Assembly: GCA_947650285.1 (NCBI GenBank)
Contig: CANTFL010001453.1
Coordinates: 1 to 64,000 of the forward strand
DNA: 64,000 nucleotides
Origin: Hyaloperonospora brassicae
Taxonomy: Eukaryota > Oomycota > Peronosporomycetes > Peronosporales > Peronosporaceae
Reading direction: 5' to 3'
The notes under the pieces are model-generated. The model saw nothing but the letters and a program-made list of their open reading frames with translations. It was not told the DNA's origin and ran no database searches. The position numbers were made by a program, and so were the translations under genes. Position 1 is the stretch's first letter, and every line of letters starts with the position of its first letter. This document shows, piece by piece, positions 45,131 to 57,769 of this stretch.

Positions 45131-48100
45131 CATTTACAGATTTAGCCACTACGATACTTGCTAGGTCGCGCACGTGTTGTGCGAAATTGTATATATTGCG
45201 CTTAAGCTGGTTTATATGCACAAGCTATGATAGAGTCATGAACTGTGCCTAGAAGACTTATACAATTTGCTGATCAGGGATATAGACATACTTTATGACC
45301 TTTCACATCTGGGCTGCGCAATGAGTTTAAAATCCCTTTTCTGGCATCACGTTTAACAATGTGACTAAGCTAAAGCAACTTACAACTGCTCACAGTCGAA
45401 TAGACGAACCTTGATGAACCTGTTTAACTCGACAAATCATCTCAACATGGAGCCATCATCGACTTTTTGGTAGTTTAAGATCTCTAGCTCAGAGTATTTC
45501 GTTGACGCATGACCGTCAACTCTACCGACTGAGACAGGTGCTGTCTCAGCAATTCAGTTCGCTGATGATCTTGTTGTCGCATCCATTTCACCCCGCCTGC
45601 GACTCACCAATGGATCATTGCAAAACTTTGTTCATGAGGAACGATGTTTGTCCTTATCCCTATGACGACTACATCATGGTCTAGATATCTTCTTCGCCAA
45701 CGGCCGAGCTAATTTGTCCGACCACAATTCATTTAATATTGCTTATAAAGGACGATCCGTCACGAGTTCCGTGAAAGGTTTTACATTCTGCATCGTCCAA
45801 TATTTTTATTCAAGGCGATGCATTGTGGTCCTTCGACAGACTGCAAAGTGCTACCAGGTGTAATTGGACACTGGCAGATACGCACTAAATCATGTATGGA
45901 GCCGACTCGTACTAACAAAAATGAGTGTCTATACCTTATTACTTTATACTTTCGCAGAAGAACGGTAAATGACTTCAAGAAATAATTTGCTCGTTGAAAA
46001 GTAGCATTGATACACATAATTAGATAAATTTTAAAATATCGATGTAGTTTAGAATATAATTACGTATTCAAGATAATAAAAACAAACTAGGAACTCTTGA
46101 TAGTATACAGAAAGTAAATTATATTCAAAACTGTAAAAAATAACATGCTTTGCGTCCAAGTATGCTTTTTTTATTTGTCACACATTAACTCCACGATCAT
46201 GGTCGATTCGAAATTCCACATTTCGACCGCGATCAACCCTCGCCTCGTTAGGAAGGCCGTGAAAAGGGTCCTGCCGCGTCTTTGCTGCGCTTGCAGCCAC
46301 CAGTTGTGGGCGCAGACTCTAGGTAAGAAGTTGTAAATTATTTATATTACATTGGCCGCGGCCTTTAACGCAGTCAGTTTATGCTAACGTGCTTGATATC
46401 TTGGTATTATTGTTAATTTAATTATTTAGCTGCAATAGTCAAAATTGCTCGCTTATTGTTGCTGCTACAACCGTTGCTGTATCTGTTGCTAATGGCATTG
46501 CTCTGTTGCTACTGTTGATGATGCTGGTTTAATTTTTTTCGGCGGTGCTGAGGCTGCTATTGTTGTTGCTATGTTGCTATTGTGGATGTTGCTAAGATGT
46601 TTCTGCAGTTCTTGCTACGCGAATCAAACAATAATTATACAGTCATCTTGAGCGCACTTGGGTTTGAGAGTCGTTTTTCAATTTTAACAGCGCGGAATAG
46701 ACGGCTAAAATTACCTATTTGCATAGAATGACGGCTCCACCCACGTTACTCTCACATCAAATTCAGTGTCGATGATCGTAAGACTTCGAATACGCTTATC
46801 TGCGCTTTTATATATTTGATATAGTTAAATGTAGTAGTGTTATATCTTAGAGACGAAGAGTGAGATTTTGAATATTTTACAGGACAAACATCTTTAAATG
46901 ACGCCAACACACTTTGATAGACCTGGAGATGTACGCTTCTGCCTTCTTAAATCAACCTTAGTATGTGATCGAGCCAATATCAACGCTAAATTCCTCGACG
47001 TTTCGACTTTTGTTCATATTAAATATACAAATCAAATGCTAAAGGCAAACTATCAAAAATGTCTGATACAGTTGTCTGCATTGCATTCATAAGTCTTTTT
47101 TCTCTATCCAATATACGAATGATGTAGTGGTTGGAGGCAAGAGAGTAGGAAATATATAAAGGTAGAATAATTATCTTCATTCTCCACCAAGACGATACCG
47201 AGTCAAAACAATTTGGATCTCGTTGTTACGCGTGTAAAAGCTATCCATTAGTAGAATTTCGCCGATGGAAGTGTATAAAAGGTGTTATTTAGGACGAGTT
47301 TACAAACTGTGTAAGGCTGTTTGATAATAGCTCTTCCCGGAAAGTGACGCACAATCGCACAATCACATCATACACGAATTAGAGCTTCGTTTCTTGGCCT
47401 CGGTCATTAGGTACAACCATGAACGATGGAATGAGGTTGTGTTGCTCTATACTATTGCCGAATAACTCGAGCTTTGATCTTTTCAGCGCATGGACACAAT
47501 TCATATAGGAGGCAGAAATTTCGATACATTACAGCTTCATTTAAATTATTTCGATTTTACATTCCTGCCAAAGTTCATGGCCATATCTCGGTGCAAGCTT
47601 TACCGCAATTTGTTTCGCAGCTGCATATCTACATGACCCTGCGATGATTCCAAGATTGGACATGAGTGCAAAGCTAAATTAGTTGGAGCGCCAAATGTTT
47701 GTAAAAAGGCAGGCTAAACCAAGATTAAACAGTCCTCTTGTGTGCAACTAGCTCTGTAACGTTGCTTGTCACTTAAGACAACACGATACGGCATTTCCAC
47801 AGTCAGTTGTACAATATTACAAACAAAATTGTCGCGTTTGCTACTGTAACACCGTTTTTCGATGAAGCAGCTGATTTGATGCTTCTCGTCGTCGCTTTCC
47901 ATCTGATGTGCGCAAAATTACAAGTGCTATTGTGTGGCCAGCAAAAGGTAGAGAAGGTGGCACATCAATCGTTCGCCACATGTCAGTATAGTCCATAATG
48001 TCAATAATGGCTAGGTCAAAATTTTACAAAGGGGACGTAAAACTTTGCGTTCAGTAAACAAACTCGGTTCATTTTTTGTATTTTTCGACCTTGTAGTATC

Positions 48101-49861
48101 CTCATTTTATTTTTTTAATTATCATGGTACATGTAAGTATTCTTTTTTATAATCTATTTGTAAGATATAGTTAAATATCTATCATACTGATTTGTCCTAG
48201 CTTAAATGAGCTAATCAAATATAAAAAATTATGACGTATACTCACCACACGTTGCACACGATTAGCTGCGACTGGTAAATTGAAGTAAGCACAATCTTAA
48301 CAAATGAGTATAAGTTAAGGGCATATCATTTCATTTCTGTAATCAGTAATAATATTTACTGAAATATTTAACCTTTTACTCTTTATTGTCATTTCTCATT
48401 GTATAAATAACATCTGAAGGGCTACCGTGTTAGACATGTAGCCAATCTAATATACGCCAACAGCAATATTTATGGTTCTCTCGACGAAATTCGCTGGGTT
48501 GCCGATAATTTACCGCATGATACCTCTCCTTTATGTTTAATGTCTAGTTGCTTGATACTTTGTATAGAGTGCCGTCTACGTGTCTACCAGCTCGTGCAAT
48601 ACTGATCATTACGCTTGTTGGTATCGATTTCTCACACCAGTCTGACCACAAATTGTGCTACTACGAGACAAAAGATTCTACAATTTAGGTCTATCCGGTA
48701 GCTCGATGGGAATAACATTGCATACATAGAAACTTAAAAAGTGTACGCGCGTCTTCGGCTTTACGAACTAAACTTTTAGTGTTTTTGTACGTAAGCTTTA
48801 TCGCGGCGCCACAACGACCTTCTACATTTGATCCATGTATTTTTTAAAAAAGCACTGAATACATTGCAGAACATTTTCAGATGCTACATGTGATACTTGC
48901 TCATAATTTATGATTTATCGACGGAAGTAACCGACCGAAACATGTGCTATACAGGCATCGCCGATTCTAACATTTGCGCATAAGAGCATCCGTCAACTAA
49001 AGCTTTCGTCTGCCTCAATAATGCCTATCAAAGCTTTCGAAGACCGAAACATTTGCCGACAAACATTTTAATGGCCATAACCTTGGTCGACAGAGACACG
49101 TCGACCGAGACATTTGCCGAATATTTCTATTCATGATGTCATCGACTGCAGATTTTGGCATGCCTTGTGTATTTTTAAAAGATTTAAACTTGCAAAAGCT
49201 TCTCATGGTGTTGACATAACTATATGGTATTAGAGAATATGAACGCTGGGGTCAGAATTTGTAAAACATTCTGCTAGACACAGTGTCCCGAATCATGATC
49301 GCACGAGTTGAACGCAAAATTGACGACGGCACCCGAAAGTTTATGAAGGTGATAAAATCGGAATGTAACATGTATTGATGCGAACCGTCATTTATACTGT
49401 TTTACGGTCTTTGCAGAGTGACACATCGACACTAAACAAAAATTTCTGTCTTCGCGGCGGTGCCAACTATGTTTTACGGTCAATTTTAGGCAGACACGAA
49501 CTTAGATAGGATTTGTTAGCCTCTGTGGTGTTTATTGTACTAATTTGTTGAATATCAGAAATCATCCTAGTAATAATTAAGTTATAGGATATATTCAATA
49601 TTTTAATATGTGGTAAAGCGCTCACGAGATTTTAATGCTGAATAAAGATGTGGGAGCTCTCAGATCGCAAGCGCCAGTTAAGTCCAAAAGGGGGTCTGAT
49701 TGGAGGAACTGTTTCTGAAATGGGTGGCCCATGGTCTTAATCTGAGCTCTCGATCTCTACATTCATGGTATACCGGTTGGGTGTGAGTCACGCTAAAGTT
49801 CCAGAGAGAGCGCATTTGTTGTAAGCCACATGGGTACAATAAGAAGATCTTTGGGAGAGGG
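45131..49861. other. eroded DNA, no gene seen
   Basis: About 4.7 kb. Open frames are short (under about 80 codons) and without motifs. It is AT-rich in 48.0-48.6 kb. A simple repeat at 46,440-46,625 is listed separately. The first few hundred bases may be the 5' end of A3, but no LTR could be recognised. Confidence 0.35.
46440..46625. repeat. imperfect GTTGCT/TTGCTG simple repeat
   Basis: Repeated GTTGCT, GTTGCTGCT and TTGTTGTTGCT units, interrupted around 46,525 by a T-run. The phase is irregular and there is no open frame over its full length. Confidence 0.6.
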
Positions 49862-50505
49862 AGACACGTGGCTTCGAAATTCAGGATACCGATAGGGATG
49901 GCGATGAGCTAGTAATTTTGGGTTTGATTGGCTAGCATTTAACAGAGTTCAATTTGCTTCTAAGTACAAGTTTCGGCTTTTCTTCCGGGTTGTATTATTG
50001 GCCACCCGACGTCATAGAAAGTTGCATACTTAAACCAAGTGATGCCCTGTATTGTTTGGTCAGGGATTGAGGACTCTCAACGAAAACTTCAACTGCGATC
50101 GGATGCAGCGGACAGGTAAAGGCGAAGGGTGCAAGATTGCGAGACGGCTTTAATGGTCAAAAGGCTCGCGGAAAATTATCTACATTGGACAAGGCGATCT
50201 CGTAGAGATCAAGGTGGCTCATATCGAGCACCTTACAAGTACACCCGCTCTCTTGTGAAGGTTTCCACGCGACAGCATCGGACCCAACCACGGCCAAGCG
50301 TGGCATCGACTTGAGTACACCAGGAAGAGTGCAACCCGCCCCACCGACGGGTACACAAGGTGAGCAAAGTATACAGCACGGAATCGGAGTACCCCCTCCG
50401 TTTGTAGGTTGTCCGGGCGCCAGTGGAAAGTCAAGATCGACTCTTCAAATGAGCGATCACCACTCCACCACAAATATATATCGGGGGCTGTGTGAACATT
50501 GGCGA
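49862..50505 (+). repeat. GATC-repeat family, partial copy e
   Basis: It lacks the GATC-dense core but aligns with the 3' two thirds of copies a-c: ACACGTGGC near the start, TTTGATTGGCTAGC, TTGTTTGGTCAGGGATTGAGG, TATCGAGCACCTTACAAG, GTGCAACCCGCC and the tail GCGATCACCACTCCACCAC. It may be a truncated or older member. A minus-strand frame inside it (50,219-50,473) is not convincing. Confidence 0.6.
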
Positions 50506-51531
50506 CAAACAGATATTTTATAGTATAAATTGCAGCAGGTGCGTGCTCGGGCGCATAGGAAACAACATTGATATATTTAGATGTGATTCATATGCGCATA
50601 TCGTTTTCTTTTCAATATTTTCATATTTGTTACTTTTGTAGTTTGCGTTATCTTTCAGGCACTAAGGATTTAGATTAGATTGTCGCATTTGGCTTCGTTT
50701 TCGCGCATGTAGGCTTCGTTTGTTGCGTCACAGCAAATGTTTAGTGCTGTGGCTAGGAGGCACGAACTTGTAACGGTAGTCCATTTGTTGTCTCAAGATG
50801 TAAAGCAAGCAAGGATCAAATCTTTCTACTCTTTTCTTACTGATTGTGTACTTTTTATTCGTTCCATAATAGCGCGAAAGCATTTTGTTTTGATGATTCA
50901 TTAATTGGTGACCGATCTAAGAAGCCGAGTAGAAAAACACTAGCGCTGGGACCGGAAGATACATGATCTGTACTCGGACACTAATATCATATAACGTCGA
51001 GGAGGGTTAATTGCATGTGAGCTTCCATCATGTTGGGATACAGCGGGTCCTTCGCGTACGTGGATAAACCTCAACGTATATTTCTAATTTGTTTATCGAA
51101 AGAATATAAAAGTCGTTCGCGTTTCGTAGGCTCGACAAATGCTATACGGAGAAGCTGTATACCTATCTCGAGTACATCATCTGATGAGGTGGCAAAAGAA
51201 ACTTCAGTTCCGAATGGTTCATCGGGCCTCTTACCAAGTTTAACTCAACGGCCAGTGTCAAACACTGATTTAACAGAATGTTGATCACGAGCGAAACATG
51301 CCTCATGGCTCTACGTAAATTTAGCATGGAACCGGCGGCAACAGATCATTGGCCGGGCGTATTATCTATTTAAACAGCTGCTGGACAAAAGATTACAATT
51401 ATCTCTTCTTGACGAAAAAAACGTCATTTTCGAAGGTATATTACTACATAAGAGAAAATGCAATTAAAATCGCCCGAGCGGCAAATCTACCCCCTTCGTG
51501 TTTAGGGTATCCGTTGCTCTTGTTTTCTACC
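50506..51531. other. no gene seen
   Basis: Left flank of element B. Short open frames only, without motifs. Confidence 0.35.
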
Positions 51532-51536
51532 AGGCG

Positions 51537-52071
51537 TGTAACGGGGTTACGCGTCGACGGGTCGTCGACAATAGATGTGGTACACACAAGGGATGGGATC
51601 CCCTTTAAAGTAATATTAGAGCTTAAGTATTTATTGTTGAAGGCTAATGTCTGTCAATAATTGATTACGAGATCTTTTAATAGGTTTATTTCGGACATAA
51701 GTGAGTAGATTATTTACTTTGTTCTACGGTGTTCTTTTAGGTTAAAAGAGGAAATAAAATTCAATTCCCATTTTGATCAACAAAAGACACGTGCCTCTCT
51801 GAGGCGTCTTGCGATCGTAAGGAAGTAGCATCGCCTTGTTGAAGCAGCTACTCCTTGTGCACTTCGTGCGTTTGATTCTTTGAATCGTTTGGTCCCCATG
51901 GAACAGGGACCGTAAGCTCTTTGAGCTTGTTGACTCTTTGAGTCGGGTTATTTGAACCACCCTTTAGCTCTCGGAGCTGTTGACTGTTTGAGTCGGGTTT
52001 GTAGAACCTTAAGTTGCTCGTAAGAGCGTTAAGTCTTCCTCTGACTTAAGGAGCTGTGTATCTCCGCTACA
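51537..52071 (+). repeat. 5' LTR of element B
   Basis: 535 bp, TGTAACGGGG...CTACA. The 3' part is a string of small stem-loops with 5-7 bp arms and loops such as TTT, TCG and GTAA: 51,859-51,869, 51,874-51,886, 51,891-51,911, 51,914-51,928, 51,932-51,944 and further ones to the LTR end. A minus-strand frame of 72 codons inside both LTRs is not considered real. Confidence 0.95.
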
Positions 52072-52073
52072 CT

Positions 52074-52088
52074 TGGTAGCATTCGTAG
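52074..52088 (+). promoter_or_regulatory. primer binding site of element B
   Basis: TGGTAGCATTCGTAG, two bases after the LTR. It shares TGGTAGCA with A1, so both families probably use the same tRNA primer, plausibly initiator Met. Confidence 0.75.
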
Positions 52089-52124
52089 TTAATCTACACC
52101 TGAGTCGGTAACTACTGATTCTCT

Positions 52125-53165
52125 GTGAGTTTGGAGAAATTTACACCCCTCTCTGAGGCTCAAAAGATCGCGCTTGAGAAGCTGACCGCGGCCGTAGGCC
52201 CTGAGTATGTGGAGTTTATAGCTGCACAAGTTCCCGATGTGCAAAATGCGCAAATCGAGGCCTTCATGCAGTATGAATCGGCCCTGTAAGGGCAAATTTA
52301 AAACCAAGTATCGTCGGCTATGCCAACACTCTACGTGACAATGCCACCAGAAGAGGCTAAGCCTCGTTCCCTTCGGGTAACGTTAAACATTCCTCCAGTA
52401 ACAAGAAGAAAACCTCACCCTCTGGATCCGTGAGATTGAGATGGCCATTGGCTCTGGCCCTATCCCACTTGAGTATCAGCGGGTCTCGCTTGCTATCTCC
52501 AAGCTAGATGGAAGAGCTAAAGAGTGGGCTCTGACGTGTGGTAAGTCGGTCGACTTGGCGTTTCCCACATGGGAAGCTCGATTAAGTTAGACCTTTTGCG
52601 AGCTTTCTCGCCGCCTAACCAGGCTTATCGCGTGCGCTCTCGCTTCTTGTCTACCCGCCTAGGTAAGAATGAGTTAACGGACTATGTCCAAGAGTTGAGA
52701 ACTCTGATGGCTGCTATGCAGTCTGACCCTCTTCCAGAGACAGTATATGTGACTGTCTTCATGAAGGGTCTTCGTAATGGCGTTTCCAGGACCGAGTTCT
52801 TTCGGGTCCATCCCTCTTCTTTTGAAGAAGCTGTTAGCATCGCTCAAAATGCTCCGCACAACTTCAAGTCGGCCAGACTTGGTTGGAATGGGTACAACCT
52901 AAGCTTTGTAAGGGCAACCTCTTCGAGCACCTCGGCTTACAGTAAGCCAGAATTGATGGATCTCAGCCATGCTGAAGATGAAGGTGAAGCGGAGCGTCAT
53001 GTTGCAGAGCAACGACAGGAAGTGAAATGCTGGTATATGTGCGAAAGCACTAAACACTTGCGTCCCACTTGTCCTTTGCGTAAGCAACAATCGACTCATA
53101 TGGGTCGAAACCTCAGCCCCAACCAGAAACCTGGTATGGCACAGGGAAACGTCGACACACAGTAG
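52125..53165 (+). pseudogene. gag: Gag of element B, interrupted
   Basis: A first piece at 52,125-52,289 (SEAQKIALEKLTAAVGPEYV ...) begins with GTG where an ATG would be expected and ends in TAA. A second piece at about 52,405-52,589 carries the Gag core start (LTLWIREIEMAIGSGPIP; LDGRAKEWALTCGKSVD). The third, 52,569-53,165, continues it (FSPPNQAYRVRSRFLSTRLG ... TVFMKGLRNGVSRTEFFRV) and ends at TAG. The zinc knuckle reads CWYMCESTKHLRPTC, with C-X3-C instead of the usual C-X2-C, probably a lesion. At least two frameshifts or stops separate the parts. Confidence 0.8.
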
Positions 53166-53279
53166 GTGCGAGGCTCCCTACTGGGGTAGATCTAAGTTCT
53201 CTACGAGGTAGAGTGAAACAGGGCTTAGCCCCACTGAGATATGTACCCACCAGCACAGAGCGTGGATACAAGCCCGGCT

Positions 53280-54200
53280 TGTTAGTCGCCGAGGCGAAGA
53301 TCAAAGGCTTTGAGAATCGTTGGTCGATCCTAATTGACTCCGGAGTATCATGCAATTATGCGCGACGTCGTTCCCTTGAGGGAAGTTAGCTTTATGCTGA
53401 AGCGCTCAAAGCTCATGAAGGTAATTTAATCACCGTTCGTTTAGCGACTGGTAGTCGCGTCTCGGTGCCTAAAGTTCCGTTGAACTTAGGTGTAAAGTTT
53501 TTGGATTTTGACAGCATTGAACGCTGCCTTGTCCTCGATTTGGATTCGAGATACGATCTCATCCTGGGTATGGCTTGGCTTGAAAGCCATGAGCCATGGA
53601 TTGATTGGAGTTCTAAGACCTTAGGCACCACGAGCAATGTTTCTAGCGAAGCTTCAAGATCCATGAACCCACCTTTGCTAGGCAACAAAAGCGCTATTGG
53701 CGCGATCCATTGACGAAGATGTCAATGTGCTGGACATTGGCATGCCAGAGTTAGTTAACTTCAATGTCAATGACATCCATATTGAACGGAGCTCTTTCAT
53801 TGTATGTGAGGGGAGTTATACTCCGTTGAGTGATACTCGATGTGATACTGAGTCACTGTATGCTGCAGACATGTTTGGCCTGGGGCTAGACATCAAGAAT
53901 GTAATTCCTCTGATCTGAGTGAGGTGGCAAGTAAAATGCCACCGATTGAGGGCGGCCGAGGTGGCACCTCACTGAATGTCGGTAATGACATTGATGGCGA
54001 GAAGCCAGAGTGTTCAGGGCTAGGCCCGAATGCTGTACGTGAAGTAGTACGTGTAAATCCACTGGGTGGAGTAGTCGAGTTACGTAACACTTCACCAGAT
54101 GTCGTTCAAGACATGAGCTCTCGTATAGAGCGTGCTAAGATGAATAGCAACCACGAGGACCCTAATGTTCGGCCTCTAGGAGGTGTAAAGTTTCCTTGAG
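53280..54200 (+). pseudogene. pol: protease and linker of element B, broken
   Basis: The protease active site LIDSGVSCNY has its catalytic Asp at 53,335-53,337. A TAG follows in LEGS*LYAEALKAHEG (about 53,386), where Gln is likely. LVLDLDSRYDLILGMAWLES is the downstream protease motif. From about 53,700 the linker changes frame more than once, and no piece has a known domain. Confidence 0.7.
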
Positions 54201-55480
54201 GTAACAATCTCAGCGTAGGGTGGTAAGTGTTAAGCGCTTAACGTCTTAGAAGTCACGAAGTGATACTAGTAATAATACACTATATACACTTGTCAATGGG
54301 TTGACTGGCAATCTTGATGGCAATATTAGTCTTGAGACCCTTTCATCCTTGGATATACTCTTTGACCTAGACGAAATGTCGGACGGCGAATTTAGCCAAA
54401 CCTTACAGGAAGGAGAATTATCTGAGTTTGTGGTCATTTGACCGAATATTGAGTTGAGCTCATCCTCGTTATTGGACGAGTCTGTCCTTGAGGACACAAA
54501 GGCGGCATTGGATGCCTGTAGTGGATCTTCGATCCTTGAGGATCCTCTCGATCCTTTCTATTCTTTGATAAAGCATTTTTTAGGACGTGGTGTGTCACAA
54601 CCTACCGTCCGTCTTACCTCCCGATAGAGGTGTACGTCATGAAATTGACTTGGTTCCTGGAACTAAATACTGCGTAAAACGGCAGTGGACTTCACCGATA
54701 AAACAGTTTGACATCATTGACAACTTCTTTCGTGAAAGCACGCGGCTGGTATGGTACGTGAGACCAAATCTCCCCATTCCACACCGACCTTCTGTGTCAA
54801 AAAGCCCAATGGGAATTGGCGCATTTTTCATGCTTACAATAAGCTTAATGCGGCCACCATCCCGGCTTAGACTCGAATTCCGAGGAAGAATGTTCTTCAG
54901 AACAATGTGGTGAAATGTACAGTGTACAATGCGATCTACTTAGTCGATGGTTATTACCAGCTGCTCCTTCGAGAAAGTGATATTCCGCTGAAAGCGATCA
55001 GCACTCCGATCGGTATAACTTGGGAGTGGTTTTTATGCCAGAATGGTTATCAAATGCCCGACTACATTCAATCGTCTTGTGACACAATTGTTCAGATCTC
55101 ACCGAGGTTTTGCACAGAAATACTTTGATGACATCTTTGTCCATAGTCGTGTTATGAACGGTCGGTCAGATGTGGAAAACCAGATTGACCATTTACGAGC
55201 GGTGCTCGAGTGCATGCGCACGAATTAGTTGTACGCCAACGCGTCTAAGTGCATATTTGGTGCAGAAAAGATTCCTTTTATAAGGTGCTTTATTGGTAAG
55301 CGAGGCCTTAGAGCGGTTCCCGCTAAGGTGAAATCCATAGTTGGTTGGCCGGTTCCAAAGAACCAAAAGGACTTACGTAAGTGGCTTGGCCTTGCCAATT
55401 ACTTGCACTAGTACAGTGCGAATTACGCAGACATGGCTCGGCCATTATCCAATATCCTTAAATAGGATGTGGAATAGTGC
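54201..55480 (+). pseudogene. pol: reverse transcriptase of element B, broken
   Basis: The linker end (SLLDESVLEDTKAALDACSG) and the RT start are in different frames. RT pieces: RGVRHEIDLVPGTKYCVKRQ (54,620-54,680); IYLVDGYYQLLLRESDIPLK near 54,940; WEWFLCQNGYQMP; catalytic YFDD at 55,121-55,132 followed by IFVHSR; then YANASKCIFGAEKIPFIRCF (from 55,229) and KDLRKWLGLANYLH. Stops include a TAG before YANASK and TAGs after YLH and in the following 60 bases, mostly where Lys, Gln or Trp would be expected by comparison with A1. Confidence 0.85.
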
Positions 55481-56180
55481 TGGACTAGCACCGAGCATGA
55501 TGCTTTTCGAGCAGTAAAGGAGAGTATCCTTCATGCGCCAATCTTGGCTTTGCCCAATTCTTATCGTCCTTTCAGTGTCGGCTGTGACGCATCTGACTTT
55601 GCCATCGGCAGTGCTCTGTTACAAAAAGATAATGATGAACGGGACGCGTCATTGCGATTGAGTCCTGGCAGCAGAGAGAAGCTAAAAAGAAATATCCACT
55701 TCGAGACAAAGATCTACTTGCAATGAAGTACGCTTTGGTCAAATTCAGAGTTCATCTGCTTGGCTCTAAGTCTTTTGTGATCTATACAGATCATGCATCA
55801 CTACGCACTGCTACCTAGTCGCCACATCTCTCTCAGCGAATGGCTCGTTGGCTCTTATTCTTTGCGGAATACAACATCAAGGTAAAGTACAAGCCGGGCA
55901 AGCAGAATGCTTTGGCTGATGCGTTGTCACGTAGGCCTGACTATGAGCTTGCTCATGTTACAACTCTGTCGTCGTCGGTCACTGACCTAATCCGTACGGC
56001 ATATGCCAAGGATGAACACTGTGTAGCTCTACTAAGCGCTCTAAGGAGCAAGGAGTTTAAGGACTAGGACATAGAGTTGTCGGCACGGTTACGTGCGAGG
56101 TTTACATCGATATTCTATCGATCAGGGCCTGTTGTGTTATGGCACGGATGTGAAGATTATTTCTCGCATCGTTGTCCCTC
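55481..56180 (+). pseudogene. pol: RNase H of element B, broken
   Basis: SVGCDASDFAIGSALLQKDN (about 55,575) is the RNase H start. Then a frame break, VIYTDHASLRTAT followed by TAG at 55,817-55,819 in place of the Gln seen in relatives, then SPHLSQRMARWLLFFAEYN and ADALSRRPDYE (about 55,915). A further stop lies at about 56,065. Confidence 0.85.
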
Positions 56181-57324
56181 ATGATGAGGAGTTGAAGTAT
56201 CGTAGCCTCTATGAGGCGACATGATACTGCGTTAAGTGGTCATCTCGGTCGAGAGAAGACATATAGCTCTGTGAGCCAATATTATTGGTGGCCCAAACTT
56301 TTCAAATGGGTAAGCACATACGTGCGTACGTGCGAAACGTGTCAGCGGGTGAAACCCTCAGCTCATGCGGCTGCGCCGCTCGCTAGTCTTCCTATACCCT
56401 CTGGGTGCTGAAAGTCCATCAGCAGGGATTTCATGTTCGGTCTGCCGAGATATGTGCAAGGCAATATGGGTATTGTGGTCTTTGTTGACCGTTTGAGCAA
56501 GATAGTCACTTGGCGGCTGTGCCAGATACCATTGACGGTGAAGGTACATCTACGCTGTTAATCGATCGAGTGTTTCGACAACACGGCTTGCCTGTGGCAA
56601 TTGTCTCTGACCGAGACCCTCGCTTCACTGGGAAGTTTTGAAAGTCCACCTTCAAGGTGTCGACACACGTTTGGACATGTCCACGGCGGATCATCCGCAG
56701 ACTGATGGTCAAACCGAGCGAGTCAATCGCGTTATCGGTGACGTATTACGCAGTGTTTGCGCTAATACACCAAAACGTTGGAGTTCAATGCTCCCTGTTG
56801 TTGAGTATGCGTTAAATAAGGCTGTTCACGCCTCTACAGGCTTTACTCCGTTCTACGTGAACGGTCTCACACACCCTCGCGTTCCGTTAACGCTACCACT
56901 GCGTGGTTCAGGGCTTGGTGGGGGAGAGATGGCCGATCGGCTTGCTGGCATCAGCCCTTCTACTGTTCAAAAACAGGTAAGCGAGTTTCTCGCAACGCGA
57001 TTGAATGTCTTACGGCATGTGCGTGGCCCACTGGCTGATAGCCAAGACAAGGAGAAAGAACAAGCTGATGCTAAAGGCCGAGGTTGTATAGAACGTTATG
57101 AGATCGGAGACCAAGTCCTACTTAATGCTAAAAATCTACCTACAAACGTAGTGTCCGCCGTCTTCAAGACAAAGTTGTGCCCGCGCTTCATTGGACCATT
57201 CACGTTCGTCGCCAAGAAGGGTGTTGCGTATACGCTCAACCTTCTGCACAAACTGCGCACACACCCCGCGTTCAACCATGGTTTGCTTCAGCCGTATCGG
57301 GATCCGTCCCACGTGAGCTTGTAG
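56181..57324 (+). pseudogene. pol: integrase of element B, broken at the N-terminal half
   Basis: The zinc-binding part RHDTALSGHLGREKTYSSV ... CETCQRVKP (56,215-56,365) is readable. The core's first half is broken around 56,410-56,640, including a TGA where the Trp of GKFWK would be. The rest, 56,638-57,324, is a clean 228-codon frame with DMSTADHPQTDGQTERVNR (catalytic Glu present), STGFTPFYVNGLTHPRVP, ERYEIGDQVLLNAKNLP and FIGPFTFVAKKGVAYTLNL. There is no acidic insert. It ends at TAG 57,322-57,324. Confidence 0.85.
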
Positions 57325-57529
57325 GCGTTTGCGTCGCATAGGTTGGCCTTGCTATTGGTTGCTGAATCCGTATTAGGAAGTCAAGCTGAGCCTACATCCG
57401 GGCTTGGCCCAACTCAAACGCCTGGACACGGACTCGCATCGCGTCAAACGCACTCTGGGTCTTACCCAATGTCTCACGGAGACCACTCAGATCGAGAAGC
57501 ACCTTCTCATGCTCCTCCTTTGGTATATG

Positions 57530-57769
57530 CGACCACCTCCGACGCTGCTCGATGAACAAGGGAACCGCCAGTTCCAAGTGGAGCGACTCCTGAAACGACG
57601 TCGTCGTCAGGTTCAATATCAGTATTTGGTTAAGTGGCGAGGGTACCCGGAGTTGGAGAACTCGTGGGAGTTTGAGACACCCCTTCGTCAGGATTGCTTA
57701 TACGCCGTTGATGTTTTTGAACATCGTGGCAGGGGTCATCCCTCGACCGAGAGCGCTTCTCACCAATAG
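57530..57769 (+). CDS. chromodomain of element B
   Basis: RQFQVERLLKRRRRQVQ then YQYLVKWRGYPELENSWE (57,545-57,680) is a clear chromodomain. It is in a different frame from integrase and begins about 220 bp after its stop, similar to A1. The offset is +1 here versus +2 in family A, so a shared recoding mechanism is not shown. Confidence 0.8.
   Translation, partial: RPPPTLLDEQGNRQFQVERLLKRRRRQVQYQYLVKWRGYPELENSWEFETPLRQDCLYAVDVFEHRGRGHPSTESASHQ

Noticed and set aside
51742..51960. 72-codon minus-strand frame identical in both LTRs of element B
   Set aside because: Identity reflects LTR identity; the encoded peptide is a by-product of the stem-loop chain.
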